Position numbers and translations under genes: made by a program. A model generated the notes under the pieces. The model did no database searches. It saw only the letters and a program-made list of their open reading frames with translations, and was not told where the DNA came from. From contig NZ_FNAH01000008.1 of NCBI RefSeq assembly GCF_900101865.1, positions 112,076-176,075 of the forward strand: a stretch of 64,000 nucleotides of DNA, read 5' to 3'. Below are positions 25,023 to 34,379 of this stretch, in pieces (within the stretch, counting starts at the first letter, position 1; each line of letters opens with the position of its first letter). This DNA is from Paracoccus isoporae. GTDB lineage: Bacteria; Pseudomonadota; Alphaproteobacteria; Rhodobacterales; Rhodobacteraceae.

Positions 25023-26339
25023 TCACGCGACCTTGCGGGGCGGCGCTTGAGCGGCAACCGGCGCAGCACCGGTGTCGAATTTCTGCAAAAGCTGCGTCAG
25101 CTCATCGACCTGCGAAGACAGGGACGCCGCAGCCGTCGCATAGCTTTCGGACATGGACAGGTTGGCCTGGTTGACGCTGTCGAGATGCGACAGCGCCGAG
25201 GAAACCTCCTGCACGCCGGTGGATTGTTCCGCCGTGGCATGGGCGATGCCGGAGATGTTGTCCACCACTCCGCGCACCGCCGATCTGATGTCATTGAGCG
25301 CGCTGCCGGTCTGGCGGACGAGATCGGCACCTGACTGCACCTCTGCCTCGCTCTTGCCGATGAGGTCGGCGATGCTTTGCGACGCCTTGCCGGATTGCTG
25401 CGCGAGATTGCGCACCTCCTGCGCGACGACGGCAAAACCGCGCCCGACCTCGCCGGCCCGCGCGGCCTCGACGGCGGCGTTGATCGACAGGAGATTGGTC
25501 TGGAAGGCAAAATTCTCGATCACGCGGGTGAATTCGCCCATGCTCTTGGTGTGCTGCTCGATCCGTTCGATCGCGGAGACCGCCTCTCCGACCACGTCAT
25601 TGCCGTGTTTCACCACCTTCTCGGCGTCCTGGGCGGCGTTGTTGACCTCCTGCGCGGTTGTGCTGGTCATGGAGGTGTTGCCCGAGATCTCCTCCACCGC
25701 GGCGGCCGTTTCCTCCAGCGAGGCGGCCTGGCTTTCGCCGCGCCGTGCCAGATCGTCGGCGCCCTGGGCGATCTGGCTGGCCTCCTGATGGATCATCGCG
25801 GCGCGTTCGCGGATGTCGTTCACCATGGTGGCGAAATTCTCCACCGTGCGGTTATAGCTGTCGCGCACCTCGACGAATTCGGCCGGCATGTCGCGGGTCA
25901 CCCGGCAGGTCAGCTTGCCTTCTGCCAACTGGCCGAGCCCGTCGATGATGCTGGAGATGGCGGCCTTCTTCTCGGTGATGTCGGTGGCCATTTTCAGCAC
26001 CCCGGCGACACGGCCGGACTCGTCCAGCAGAGGCACGTAGCTGCCATTGATCCAGACCGGCTGGCCAGCGCGGTTCAGCCGCTCGAATTCCCCGGTGAAG
26101 GCCGCGCCGGAACCGAGTTGCCGCCAGAAGTCCGAATATTCCAGGCTGTTGGCGAAATCCGGCCGGGCGAAGATGCGGTGATGCTTGCCCAGCACCTCGT
26201 CCCGGCGATAGCCCATGAGCTGAAGGAAATTGTCATTCGCCTCCACGATGATGCCATCGGGGGTGAATTCGATCATGGCCTGGGCCAGACCGAGCGCCTT
26301 GACCCGGTCGTTGTCGTTGATCTGCTTGCTGTCGGTCAT
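25023..26339 (-). CDS. Soluble PAS-domain methyl-accepting chemotaxis protein
   Basis: This 438-residue protein has no transmembrane helix. A PAS domain covers about residues 15-125 (MIEFTPDGIIVEANDNFLQL, GYRRDEVLGKHHRIF, LKMATDITEKK). A short linker follows, then a receptor signalling domain with the hairpin tip ENFAFQTNLLSINAAVEAAR / AGEVGRGFAVVAQEVRNLAQ. The variant SINAAVEAAR agrees with the family hairpin. It would sense an intracellular ligand, redox state or flavin/heme and signal to CheA. There is no CheR/CheB-docking pentapeptide at the C-terminus and no che genes nearby. Confidence 0.93.
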   Translation of the reverse strand: MTDSKQINDNDRVKALGLAQAMIEFTPDGIIVEANDNFLQLMGYRRDEVLGKHHRIFARPDFANSLEYSDFWRQLGSGAAFTGEFERLNRAGQPVWINGSYVPLLDESGRVAGVLKMATDITEKKAAISSIIDGLGQLAEGKLTCRVTRDMPAEFVEVRDSYNRTVENFATMVNDIRERAAMIHQEASQIAQGADDLARRGESQAASLEETAAAVEEISGNTSMTSTTAQEVNNAAQDAEKVVKHGNDVVGEAVSAIERIEQHTKSMGEFTRVIENFAFQTNLLSINAAVEAARAGEVGRGFAVVAQEVRNLAQQSGKASQSIADLIGKSEAEVQSGADLVRQTGSALNDIRSAVRGVVDNISGIAHATAEQSTGVQEVSSALSHLDSVNQANLSMSESYATAAASLSSQVDELTQLLQKFDTGAAPVAAQAPPRKVA

Positions 26340-26490
26340 CGCCGTCCTCGTTTCGCTGTTCGCACCGACTCATAGCGGCGAAACTTTAAGAACTGCTTGA
26401 CCGGCACGGGCGGGAGGGCCGGGCGGGGCGGGCGGCATGGACAGATCGGGGCGCCCGGCCTAACAAGGCCGCGCACTGCAAGGGGCTGTC

Positions 26491-27327
26491 ATGCGGATTT
26501 TGTTTCTGGGCGATGTGATGGGCCGGGCCGGACGCGGCGCGATTGCCGACCGGCTGGCCGGGCTGCGCGCGGCACTGCGCGTGGATTTCTGCGTGGTCAA
26601 CGGCGAGAACGCCTCGGGCGGGATGGGGCTGACCGGCGGGCATGCGCAGCGCCTGCTGGATTCCGGGGCGGATGTCGTCACGCTGGGGGATCACGCCTTC
26701 GACCAGAAGGACATGCTGGGCTTCATCGAGAAGGAGCCGCGCGTTCTGCGCCCGCTCAATTACGCCAAGACGGCGCCGGGCCGCGGTGCGGGCGTGTTCG
26801 AGGTCAGCCGGGGGCGCCGCATCCTGGTGGCGCAGGTCCTGGGCAATGTGTTCATGCGCCGCGCCTTCGATGATCCGTTCTCGGCGCTCGACGGGGTGCT
26901 GCGCGCCCATCCGATGGGCGCCATGGCGGGGGTGCAGGCGGCGCTGATCGATTTTCACGCCGAGGTCACTTCCGAGAAGATGGGCGCGGGACATTTCTGC
27001 GACGGCCGCGCCAGCCTGGTCGTCGGCACCCATACCCACGTGCCGACCGGCGACGCGCAGGTCCTGCCGCGCGGCACCGGCTATCTGAGCGATGCCGGGA
27101 TGTGCGGCGATTACGACAGCGTCATCGGGATGGAGAAGGCCGAGCCGATGCGCCGCTTCGTGACCGGCATGACGCGCGAGCGCTTCACCCCGGCGATGGG
27201 CGAGGTCACGCTGTGCGGCGTGCTGGTGGAGACGGATGACCGCACCGGGCTGGCGAAGGCCATCTGGCCGGTGCGTGACGGCGGCAGGCTGCAGCCGGCC
27301 ATGCCCGAGGCAGGCGTGCAGGGCTGA
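26491..27327 (+). CDS. YmdB-family metallophosphoesterase (TIGR00282)
   Basis: This 278-residue protein has the calcineurin-like dimetal centre of the YmdB/DR1281 family: FLGDVMGRAGR (Asp8), VNGENASGGMG, LGDHAFDQ and GTHTHVPTGDAQV. Characterised members hydrolyse 2',3'-cyclic nucleotides. AAGGGG lies at good distance before the ATG. It is followed after 80 nt by the SLC13-type transporter gene. In other alphaproteobacteria it often sits near yebC, which lies about 4 kb downstream here. Confidence 0.94.
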   Translation: MRILFLGDVMGRAGRGAIADRLAGLRAALRVDFCVVNGENASGGMGLTGGHAQRLLDSGADVVTLGDHAFDQKDMLGFIEKEPRVLRPLNYAKTAPGRGAGVFEVSRGRRILVAQVLGNVFMRRAFDDPFSALDGVLRAHPMGAMAGVQAALIDFHAEVTSEKMGAGHFCDGRASLVVGTHTHVPTGDAQVLPRGTGYLSDAGMCGDYDSVIGMEKAEPMRRFVTGMTRERFTPAMGEVTLCGVLVETDDRTGLAKAIWPVRDGGRLQPAMPEAGVQG

Positions 27328-27407
27328 ACCGCGCTTGCATAGCCTGTGCCATTCGGCCAAAGATGCGCCGATTGGCCGGCCCCGCCGGCTGCGAGTCAGG
27401 GGACTGA

Positions 27408-29186
27408 ATGTTCGGCTTCGAACTCACCGGCACGGCATCCGCCATCGCCACGCTGTTCATCATCGTCGGGATGCTCACCCTCTTCGTGCGCGAGGTCTAC
27501 CCGCCGGAGGTGACGGCAATCCTCGGCGCGACGGTGCTGCTGGCACTCGGCATCCTGCCGATCGAGCGGGCAGGCGACGTGCTGGCCAACCCGGCACCCT
27601 GGACCATCGCCTTCATGTTCATCATTGTCGGCGGCCTGGTCAGGACCGGCGCGCTCGACTGGATCGGCCAGCATGCGGCGCGCCACGCCAAGCTGCGCCC
27701 CTTCGTGACGCTGGCCGGGCTGTCGGCGACGGTGCTGGCGATGTCGGCCTTCGTCAACAATACCCCGCTTGTGGTGGTGATGATGCCGATCTTCATGCAG
27801 CTCGCCCGCGAATTGGAGCAGGCGCCGTCGAAACTGCTGATGCCGCTGTCCTACCTGTCCATCCTCGGCGGCACGGTGACGATGATCGGCACCTCGACCA
27901 ACCTCCTTGTGGACGGTGTCGCGCGTCAGGCAGGCCAGCCCGCCTTCGGGATTTTCGAGATCACGCCGGTCGGTCTGGCCATGGCCTGTGTGGGACTACT
28001 CTATCTTCTCTTCGTCGCGCCCAGATTGCTTCCGGAGCGGGACTCCATGTCCTCGCTCATGTCCACCCGGTCGAAGATGAAATTCTTCACCGAGGTCGCG
28101 ATCCCGGAAGACAGCGGCCTGATCGGACGCAAGCTGGACGAGGTTGATATCTTCACGCGCGAGAATGCCCGCGTGATCGACGTGCTCAGGGGCGATGCCT
28201 CGCTGCGCCGCGATCTCGGCGCGGTCACGCTGGAGGCGGGCGACCGGGTGGTGCTGCGCACGCCGATGTCGGAGGTGCTTGGGCTTCAGGGCAACCGCAA
28301 TCTGCGGATGGTCGACAAGCTCAGCTCCGTCCAGACATCGACCGTCGAGGTGCTGATCACGCCCGGTTGTCACATGGTCGGCCGCTCCCTGGGGTCGATG
28401 CGGCTCCGGCGGCGCTACGGGGTTTACGTTCTCGCGGCGCATCGGAAGAACCAGAATATCGGCCGGCAACTGGATGATCTCGTGGTCCGGGTGGGCGACA
28501 CGCTGCTGCTGGAAGGGGCTTCCGCCGATATCCAGCGGCTCGCCGCCGATATGGAAATGGTCGAGGTCAATGCCCCGTCTGACCGGGCGTTCCGTCGCAA
28601 GCATGCGCCGATCGTGGTCGCGGTGCTGGCCGCTGTGGTGGTGCTGTCGGCGCTTGAGGTCGCGCCGATCCTGCTGCTGGCCTTCATCGGGGTTGCCATA
28701 GTACTGGGCACGCGCTGCATCGACGCGGACGAGGCGCTGAGCTTCGTCGATGGCCGGCTGCTTGCATTGATCTTCGCCATGCTGGCGGTTGGGGTCGGTC
28801 TGGACAATTCCGGGGCGGTCGAACTGGTCGTCTCCTGGATTTCGCCAACGCTCTCGACCCTGCCCAGCTGGGCGCTCGTGCTGTCGGTCTATCTGCTGGC
28901 TACGACGCTGACCGAAACCGTCACCAACAACGCCGTGGCGGTGATCGTGACGCCGGTGGCGATCAGCCTGGCCATGTCGCTTGGGGTGGAGCCGCGCCCG
29001 CTGATCATCGCCGTGATGCTGGGGGCTTCGGCCAGTTTCGCCACCCCCATCGGTTACCAGACCAACACGCTGGTCTATGGACCGGGCGGATACCGGTTCA
29101 GCGATTTCATCCGCGTGGGTCTGCCGCTGAACCTGCTGATGGCGCTGACCGCCTCGATGGTGATCCCGATCTTCTGGCCGTTGTGA
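27408..29186 (+). CDS. SLC13/DASS-type permease with TrkA-C (RCK_C) domains
   Basis: This 592-residue membrane protein has two membrane halves, each with a family Asn-Asn hairpin: SAFVNNTPLVVVMMPIFM near residue 120 and TETVTNNAVAVIVTPVAI near residue 505. Between them (about 220-395) lie two cytosolic TrkA-C-like domains (ARVIDVLRGDASLRRDLGAV; RRRYGVYVLAAHRKNQNIG). Such proteins transport anions (sulfate, dicarboxylates) or counter-ions with Na+ or H+; the substrate cannot be told. It is convergent with a second paralogue, 9 nt between stop codons. Confidence 0.9.
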   Translation: MFGFELTGTASAIATLFIIVGMLTLFVREVYPPEVTAILGATVLLALGILPIERAGDVLANPAPWTIAFMFIIVGGLVRTGALDWIGQHAARHAKLRPFVTLAGLSATVLAMSAFVNNTPLVVVMMPIFMQLARELEQAPSKLLMPLSYLSILGGTVTMIGTSTNLLVDGVARQAGQPAFGIFEITPVGLAMACVGLLYLLFVAPRLLPERDSMSSLMSTRSKMKFFTEVAIPEDSGLIGRKLDEVDIFTRENARVIDVLRGDASLRRDLGAVTLEAGDRVVLRTPMSEVLGLQGNRNLRMVDKLSSVQTSTVEVLITPGCHMVGRSLGSMRLRRRYGVYVLAAHRKNQNIGRQLDDLVVRVGDTLLLEGASADIQRLAADMEMVEVNAPSDRAFRRKHAPIVVAVLAAVVVLSALEVAPILLLAFIGVAIVLGTRCIDADEALSFVDGRLLALIFAMLAVGVGLDNSGAVELVVSWISPTLSTLPSWALVLSVYLLATTLTETVTNNAVAVIVTPVAISLAMSLGVEPRPLIIAVMLGASASFATPIGYQTNTLVYGPGGYRFSDFIRVGLPLNLLMALTASMVIPIFWPL

Positions 29187-29195
29187 CCGGCAAGG

Positions 29196-30980
29196 CTAGA
29201 GCGGCCAGACGATCAGCAGCATCGGCACCGAGACCAGCATCACGATGAATTCCAGCGGCAGACCCATGCGCCAGTAATCGCCGAAGCCGTAATCTCCGGG
29301 CCCCATGATGAGCGTGTTGTTCTGATGCCCGATCGGCGTCAGGAAGGCGCAGGCAGCGGACACGGCGACCCCCATCAGGAATGCATCGGGGTTCACGCCC
29401 AACTGCTCGGCCAGCCGGATCCCGACCGGGGCGGCGATGATGGTGGTGGCATTGTTGTTCAGGATGTCGGACATGAACATGGTCGTCACCATCAGCAGCG
29501 CCAGTGCCACCCAGGCCGGAAACCCGGCCGTCAGGCTGGCCAGCCCGCCCGCGATCAGCGCCGAGCCGCCGGTGCTGTCGAGCGCGAGCCCGAGCGGGAT
29601 CATCGACCCCAGCAGCACCACCACCGACCAGTCCACGAAATCGTAGATCTCGGTGATGGACAGCACGCCGAACAGCACATAGGCGACGATCACACAGCCA
29701 AGCGCGATGGGCATGGTGACCAGACCGAAGCTGGTCAGCAGCACCGCCGCCACGAACAGCCCGAGCGTCAGCGCCATCTGCCATTCGCGCATGACCGACC
29801 GCCCGGTCCCCTCCAGCGGTAGCAGGCCGAGTGCTGCGACCAGGTCGTCCAGCCGGTTCTCCGACACGAGCAGCAGCATCAGATCGCCGGGCCGGATGAT
29901 CTCGCGATGCAGATTGCCGGTGATGATGCGCCCTTGCCGCCGCAGCCCGATCAGCACCGAATCGTGCCGGTTGATCAGCCCCAGGCTTTGGACCGTGCGC
30001 CCGGCAATCTCCGCGCCGACCGGCACAAGGCATTCGATCAGATCCTCGCGCCCCTCTCCGCGCGGCCGCGCGCGCGGCTCGCTGCGGCCATCCGGGTAGC
30101 TGAGCTTCAGCGAGGAGCGCACCTCGTCCAGCAATTCGGAATCGGCCAGGATGGTGACGACATCGCCTGAGGCGATGGTGATGTCGGCCGGCTCGGCCTC
30201 CACCTCGTGATGATGATGCCGGTGCCGGATCAGCTTGGCACCGGCGGCGCGCACCGCCTCCTGCATCTCCGCCAGTGATTTGTCCAGAAACGTCGTCTCG
30301 TCGGTGACGACAAGCTGGGACTGGTAGCGGCGCGGGCGGCTGCGCTCGCCCTGCTGCGCGTCATCGGCGCGGCGTTTCGGGATCAGCCGCCAGCCGATGA
30401 GCGCGATGAAGATGATTCCGGCGATGGCCACCGCCCCCCCCACCGGCATGAAATCGAACATCCGGTAGGGCTCGCCCAGCACCTCGCGGCGGAACCCCGA
30501 CACGATCAGGTTCGGCGGGGTGCCGATCAGCGTCAGCATCCCGCCCAGGATCGTCGCGAAAGCCAGCGGCATCAGCGTCAGACGCGCGGCGCGGCCGGCC
30601 CTGCGCGCCACCTGCATGTCGATGGGCATGAGTATCGCGAGCGCCGCAATGTTGTTCATGAACCCCGACAGGAACCCGCCAATGCCCGACATCACCGCGA
30701 TATGCAGGCTGATCGGGCGGTTCTCGACCACCACCAGCCGGGTCAGCGCAGCGACGGCCCCCGACCGCATCAGCCCTGCCGTGGTAATCAGGATCAGCGC
30801 AACCACCATGGTCGCGGGGTGCCCGAACCCGGCAAACGCCGCCTCGGCCGGGACCACCCCCAGCACCACAGCGGCCATCAGCCCCGCGAAGGCCACGAGA
30901 TCGTGGCGCCAGCGGCCGCTGAACATCAGCACCATCACGGCACCGAAAATCGAGAACAGGGTGATCTGGGGAAATGTCAT
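29196..30980 (-). CDS. Second SLC13/DASS-type permease with TrkA-C domains and His-rich loop
   Basis: This 594-residue membrane protein has the same architecture as its convergent neighbour. The hairpins are SGFMNNIAALAILMPIDM and MSDILNNNATTIIAAPVGI, with two cytosolic TrkA-C-like domains between. The first of these holds an unusual histidine cluster, RHRHHHHEVEAE, near residue 240, which could bind a metal ion (inference). Substrate unknown; sulfate or a dicarboxylate is possible. The ATG at 30980 has only a weak ribosome site. Confidence 0.9.
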   Translation of the reverse strand: MTFPQITLFSIFGAVMVLMFSGRWRHDLVAFAGLMAAVVLGVVPAEAAFAGFGHPATMVVALILITTAGLMRSGAVAALTRLVVVENRPISLHIAVMSGIGGFLSGFMNNIAALAILMPIDMQVARRAGRAARLTLMPLAFATILGGMLTLIGTPPNLIVSGFRREVLGEPYRMFDFMPVGGAVAIAGIIFIALIGWRLIPKRRADDAQQGERSRPRRYQSQLVVTDETTFLDKSLAEMQEAVRAAGAKLIRHRHHHHEVEAEPADITIASGDVVTILADSELLDEVRSSLKLSYPDGRSEPRARPRGEGREDLIECLVPVGAEIAGRTVQSLGLINRHDSVLIGLRRQGRIITGNLHREIIRPGDLMLLLVSENRLDDLVAALGLLPLEGTGRSVMREWQMALTLGLFVAAVLLTSFGLVTMPIALGCVIVAYVLFGVLSITEIYDFVDWSVVVLLGSMIPLGLALDSTGGSALIAGGLASLTAGFPAWVALALLMVTTMFMSDILNNNATTIIAAPVGIRLAEQLGVNPDAFLMGVAVSAACAFLTPIGHQNNTLIMGPGDYGFGDYWRMGLPLEFIVMLVSVPMLLIVWPL

Positions 30981-31134
30981 GCGATGAACCGGTCCGGGAT
31001 AATCGCCTCACCTTACCCCAGCCGCGCCGCTTGGCAATCTGCGCCTGCGCCGCCCTGTCCCTTGCGATCCGGGCATGGGCTGGATTACAAGCGCCCGAAT
31101 CCAGATTGCCGCTGACCGCGAAGGACCATCGACC

Positions 31135-31878
31135 ATGGCAGGCCATTCCAAATGGGCGAATATCCAGCACCGCAAGGGACGCCAGGACGCGATCCGTTCA
31201 AAGCTGTTTTCCAAACTCTCGAAGGAAATCACCGTCGCCGCGAAGATGGGCGACCCGGACCCCGAGAAGAACCCGCGGCTGCGCCTGGCCGTGAAGGAAG
31301 CCAAGTCCAATTCCGTCCCCAAGGACGTGATCGACCGCGCCATCAAGAAATCCCAGGGCGGGGACGCCGAGAATTACGACGAGATCCGCTATGAAGGCTA
31401 CGGCCCGAACGGGATCGCCATCATCGTCGAGGCGATGACCGACAACCGCAACCGCACGGCGTCGAATGTGCGCTCGACCTTCACCAAGAATGGCGGCGAT
31501 CTGGGCCAGACCGGCAGTGTCAGCTTCATGTTCGACCGGGTGGGCGAGATCAAGTACGGCGCGGATGTGGGCGACGCCGACACGGTGATGATGGCGGCGA
31601 TCGAGGCCGGCGCGGATGACGTGGAATCCGACGAGGACGGCCACTGGATCTATTGCGCCGACACCGATCTGAACGACGTTTCCTCTGCGCTTGAGGCCGA
31701 GCTGGGCGAGTCCGAGACCGCGAAGCTGATCTGGAAGCCGCAGGCGCCGTCCGAGGTGACGGATCTGGAGACCGCACAGAAGCTGATGAAGCTGATCGAG
31801 ACGCTGGAAGATGACGACGACGTGCAGAACGTGACCGGCAATTTCGATATTTCCGACGAGGTCGCGGCACAGCTCTGA
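31135..31878 (+). CDS. YebC/PmpR-family regulator / translation factor
   Basis: This 247-residue protein of the TACO1/YebC family starts [18 protein letters not shown], as nearly all members do, with AAGGA upstream. The conserved acidic sections ([14 protein letters not shown]) are present. YebC was first annotated as a transcriptional regulator; more recent work on the family supports relief of ribosome stalling at proline-rich stretches. The open frame to 31075 is unsupported. It is convergent with argP, the two stop codons directly adjoining at 31878/31879. Confidence 0.96.
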   Translation: MAGHSKWANIQHRKGRQDAIRSKLFSKLSKEITVAAKMGDPDPEKNPRLRLAVKEAKSNSVPKDVIDRAIKKSQGGDAENYDEIRYEGYGPNGIAIIVEAMTDNRNRTASNVRSTFTKNGGDLGQTGSVSFMFDRVGEIKYGADVGDADTVMMAAIEAGADDVESDEDGHWIYCADTDLNDVSSALEAELGESETAKLIWKPQAPSEVTDLETAQKLMKLIETLEDDDDVQNVTGNFDISDEVAAQL

Positions 31879-32751
31879 TCAGGGCGGATCAAGGGCGTCC
31901 CGCGCCGCTGCGCGGATCGCCCGCGTCAATGGCGCCATTGCGGGGACCATGATCCGCGCGATCTGCCATGAGAGCGGCACCGATAATTCCGCATCCGGTA
32001 CCAGCGGTCTCAGCCGTCCGGCGCGAAGATCGTCGCGCACCATCAGCAACGGATTCATCCCCCAACCCATGCCAAGTCGGACGGCTTGGGCAAATCCCTC
32101 GCTCGTGGGGATCAGATGGGTGAGCAGGGCAATCGGGCGGCCGGTCTGCTGCCGCACCCAGCGGTTCTGAAGATCGTCCTTGCTGTTGAAGGTGATTGCC
32201 GGGGCACGCGGCAGCGCCTCGGCGGTGACTCCGTCGGCGAAATGCCGGGCGATGAAGTCGGGCGTCGCGCAGGCGACATAGCGCATGGCGCCGAGCTTGT
32301 GGCTGTCGCAGCCGCCAATCGGTTTTGACTGGCTGGTGATGGCGGCGCTGACCAACCCGGCGCGCAGCCAGGTTTCGGCATGATCCTGATCGTCGATCAC
32401 CAGATCCAGCAGCCCGGGCGCGGCCGCGAGTGCCGCCACGGCCCAGCTTGCCAGGCTGTCGGCGTTGACGGCAATGCGGATCGTCGCGGCGCCCGTATCC
32501 GCGCCGGCCGCGCCCGCGATTTCCTGTTCCAGCAGCCGCACCTGGTCGACATGCGCAATCAGCCGCAACCCGGCAGCGGTCGGCATGACCGGCGGGCCGC
32601 GGTCGAGCAGGATCTGGCCGACCCGCGCCTCGAGCGACTTGATCCGCTGCGACACGGCGGGCTGGGTGATGCCAAGCGCGAGCGCCGCGGCCTCGAAGGA
32701 GCCGCGCCGTGCGATCTCTGCCAGTGCGGCCAGGGCGGGGTAGTCCAGCAT
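31879..32751 (-). CDS. argP: LysR-family regulator ArgP (IciA)
   Basis: This 290-residue LysR-type regulator has an N-terminal winged HTH (DYPALAALAEIARRGSFEAA, LGITQPAVSQRIKSLEA) and a C-terminal ligand-binding domain. The start MLDYPALAALAEIA is typical of ArgP. ArgP senses lysine and arginine and activates the basic-amino-acid exporter gene. The LysE/ArgO-type exporter gene is divergent, 93 nt away, which is the classical arrangement and confirms the call. Confidence 0.93.
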   Translation of the reverse strand: MLDYPALAALAEIARRGSFEAAALALGITQPAVSQRIKSLEARVGQILLDRGPPVMPTAAGLRLIAHVDQVRLLEQEIAGAAGADTGAATIRIAVNADSLASWAVAALAAAPGLLDLVIDDQDHAETWLRAGLVSAAITSQSKPIGGCDSHKLGAMRYVACATPDFIARHFADGVTAEALPRAPAITFNSKDDLQNRWVRQQTGRPIALLTHLIPTSEGFAQAVRLGMGWGMNPLLMVRDDLRAGRLRPLVPDAELSVPLSWQIARIMVPAMAPLTRAIRAAARDALDPP

Positions 32752-32844
32752 AAGTCAAGTTTATCCACAAGCAGAATTATCAATTTCCATTATTTCCGCC
32801 GATCAGGCAAGACCGTCCCGACCCGAATTGGAGCGCGTATCACG
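32752..32844. promoter_or_regulatory. Divergent argP / lysE promoter region
   Basis: This 93-nt AT-rich region (for example 32757-32800) separates the divergent regulator and exporter genes. LysR-type regulators normally bind such regions and activate the exporter. No unambiguous T-N11-A operator was singled out by eye. Confidence 0.5.
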
Positions 32845-33438
32845 ATGACCACCTTTCTTGCCGGCATGGGGACCGGATTATCCCTGATCGTCGCCATCGG
32901 CGCGCAGAACGCGCTGGTTCTGCGGCAAGGACTGCTGCGGAGTCACGTCTTTGCCGTCTGCCTGTTCTGTGCGGTGTCGGATGCCATCCTGGTCACGCTC
33001 GGCGTTTTCGGGGCCGGGCTGCTGGCCAGCATCGCGCCGCGGTTCAACACCGCGATGACCTGGGGCGGCGCCGCGTTTCTGCTGGTCTACGGGTTGCGGG
33101 CCGCGATCTCGGCCTGGCGCGGCGGCGACGCGCTGCGCGCCCAAGGTGCGGCGCGCGGGTTCTGGGCCACCATGGGGGCGGTCGCGCTGATCACCTGGAT
33201 GAACCCGCATGTGTACCTGGACACGGTGGTCCTGCTGGGCGCGATTTCGTCCGATTTCGCCGACAAGCAGGCCTTCGCGGCCGGCGCGATCACCGGCTCG
33301 TTCCTGTTCTTCTTCGCGCTCGGCTATGGCGCGCGGCTGCTGGCGCCGGTCTTTGCGCGGCCGCGTGCCTGGCAGATGCTCGATCTGGCCATCGCCCTGA
33401 TAATGTGGTCTATCGCCCTGAAGCTGCTATGGGGATAG
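32845..33438 (+). CDS. LysE/ArgO-family basic amino acid exporter
   Basis: This 197-residue inner-membrane protein has about six hydrophobic segments. The hallmark GTGLSLIVAIGAQNALVLRQ is at the N-terminus and MNPHVYLDTVVLLGAI in the middle. LysE/ArgO proteins export L-lysine and L-arginine. The ATG at 32845 is preferred; the frame is open back to 32380, antisense to argP. It is regulated by the divergent ArgP (established for the family) and is followed after 3 nt by the EamA gene. Confidence 0.95.
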   Translation: MTTFLAGMGTGLSLIVAIGAQNALVLRQGLLRSHVFAVCLFCAVSDAILVTLGVFGAGLLASIAPRFNTAMTWGGAAFLLVYGLRAAISAWRGGDALRAQGAARGFWATMGAVALITWMNPHVYLDTVVLLGAISSDFADKQAFAAGAITGSFLFFFALGYGARLLAPVFARPRAWQMLDLAIALIMWSIALKLLWG

Positions 33439-33441
33439 CCC

Positions 33442-34335
33442 GTGAATCAGGGGCAGAGACGCGACTTGGCCGGTGTCGGCTGGATGGTTCTGACCGGTTT
33501 GCTGTTCGTCGCCGTCAATGTTCTGGTCAAGTATTTTGGCGCCGGTCTGCCCGCCGCGCAATCCGCCTTCCTGCGATTCCTGTTCGGCTTGATCCTTCTG
33601 GCGCCGGTGCTGCACCAGATTGTCATCTCCGGCATTCCGCGCGATCTCTATGGCCCCTTCGTGCTGCGCGGCGCGCTGCATATCGTCGCGGTCATTTTGT
33701 GGTTCTTCGCCATGACCCGGATCCCGATTGCGGAGGTCACGGCGATCGGGTTCCTCAACCCCATCGTGGCGACGGTGGGCGCGGCCATCCTGCTGAAAGA
33801 GGCGATCTCCTGGCGGCGTGGCGTGGCCATCGGCGTGGCGCTGATCGGGGCGCTCGTGGTGCTGCGGCCGGGGATGCGGACGCTGGAGCTGGGCCATCTG
33901 TCGCAACTGACCGCCGCGCTTGCGTTCGGCCTGTCCTATATCGTCGCGCGCAAGCTGGCGCAGCGCTGTTCGGCGCAGGTGGTGGTGGCGATGATGTCGG
34001 TCACCGTCTCGATCGGGCTGGCGCCGATTGCCCTGGCCGTCTGGGTGCCGCCAAGCCTGCCGCAACTGGGTGGGCTGGCCATGGTCGCGGTCTTTGCCAC
34101 GGCCGGACATTACACGATGACCCGCGCCTTCGCCGCCGCGCCTATGGCCGTCACGCAGCCGGTGACCTTCCTGCAGCTCATCTGGGCCAGCCTGCTGGGT
34201 GTGCTGCTGTTCGGAGAGCCGCTGGATCCAATGGTGCTCTTGGGTGGCGGCATGATGATCGCCGCGATCAGCTATATCACTTGGCGTGAGGCGCGGTTGC
34301 GCGGCGCCGAGCATGACCCCGGTGACATTCCCTGA
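33442..34335 (+). CDS. EamA-family (DMT superfamily) transporter
   Basis: This 297-residue protein has ten likely membrane segments forming two EamA repeats (about residues 10-140 and 150-285); YIVARKLAQR lies between the halves. DMT exporters carry amino acids, nucleobases or other metabolites; no substrate is evident. Translation starts at GTG 33442, only 3 nt after the lysE stop, so the two are likely cotranscribed. Confidence 0.92.
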   Translation: MNQGQRRDLAGVGWMVLTGLLFVAVNVLVKYFGAGLPAAQSAFLRFLFGLILLAPVLHQIVISGIPRDLYGPFVLRGALHIVAVILWFFAMTRIPIAEVTAIGFLNPIVATVGAAILLKEAISWRRGVAIGVALIGALVVLRPGMRTLELGHLSQLTAALAFGLSYIVARKLAQRCSAQVVVAMMSVTVSIGLAPIALAVWVPPSLPQLGGLAMVAVFATAGHYTMTRAFAAAPMAVTQPVTFLQLIWASLLGVLLFGEPLDPMVLLGGGMMIAAISYITWREARLRGAEHDPGDIP

Positions 34336-34379
34336 ACGCGCGGAGCGCGCAGCAGGCGGCTGATCCGGCCCGCCCGTGC

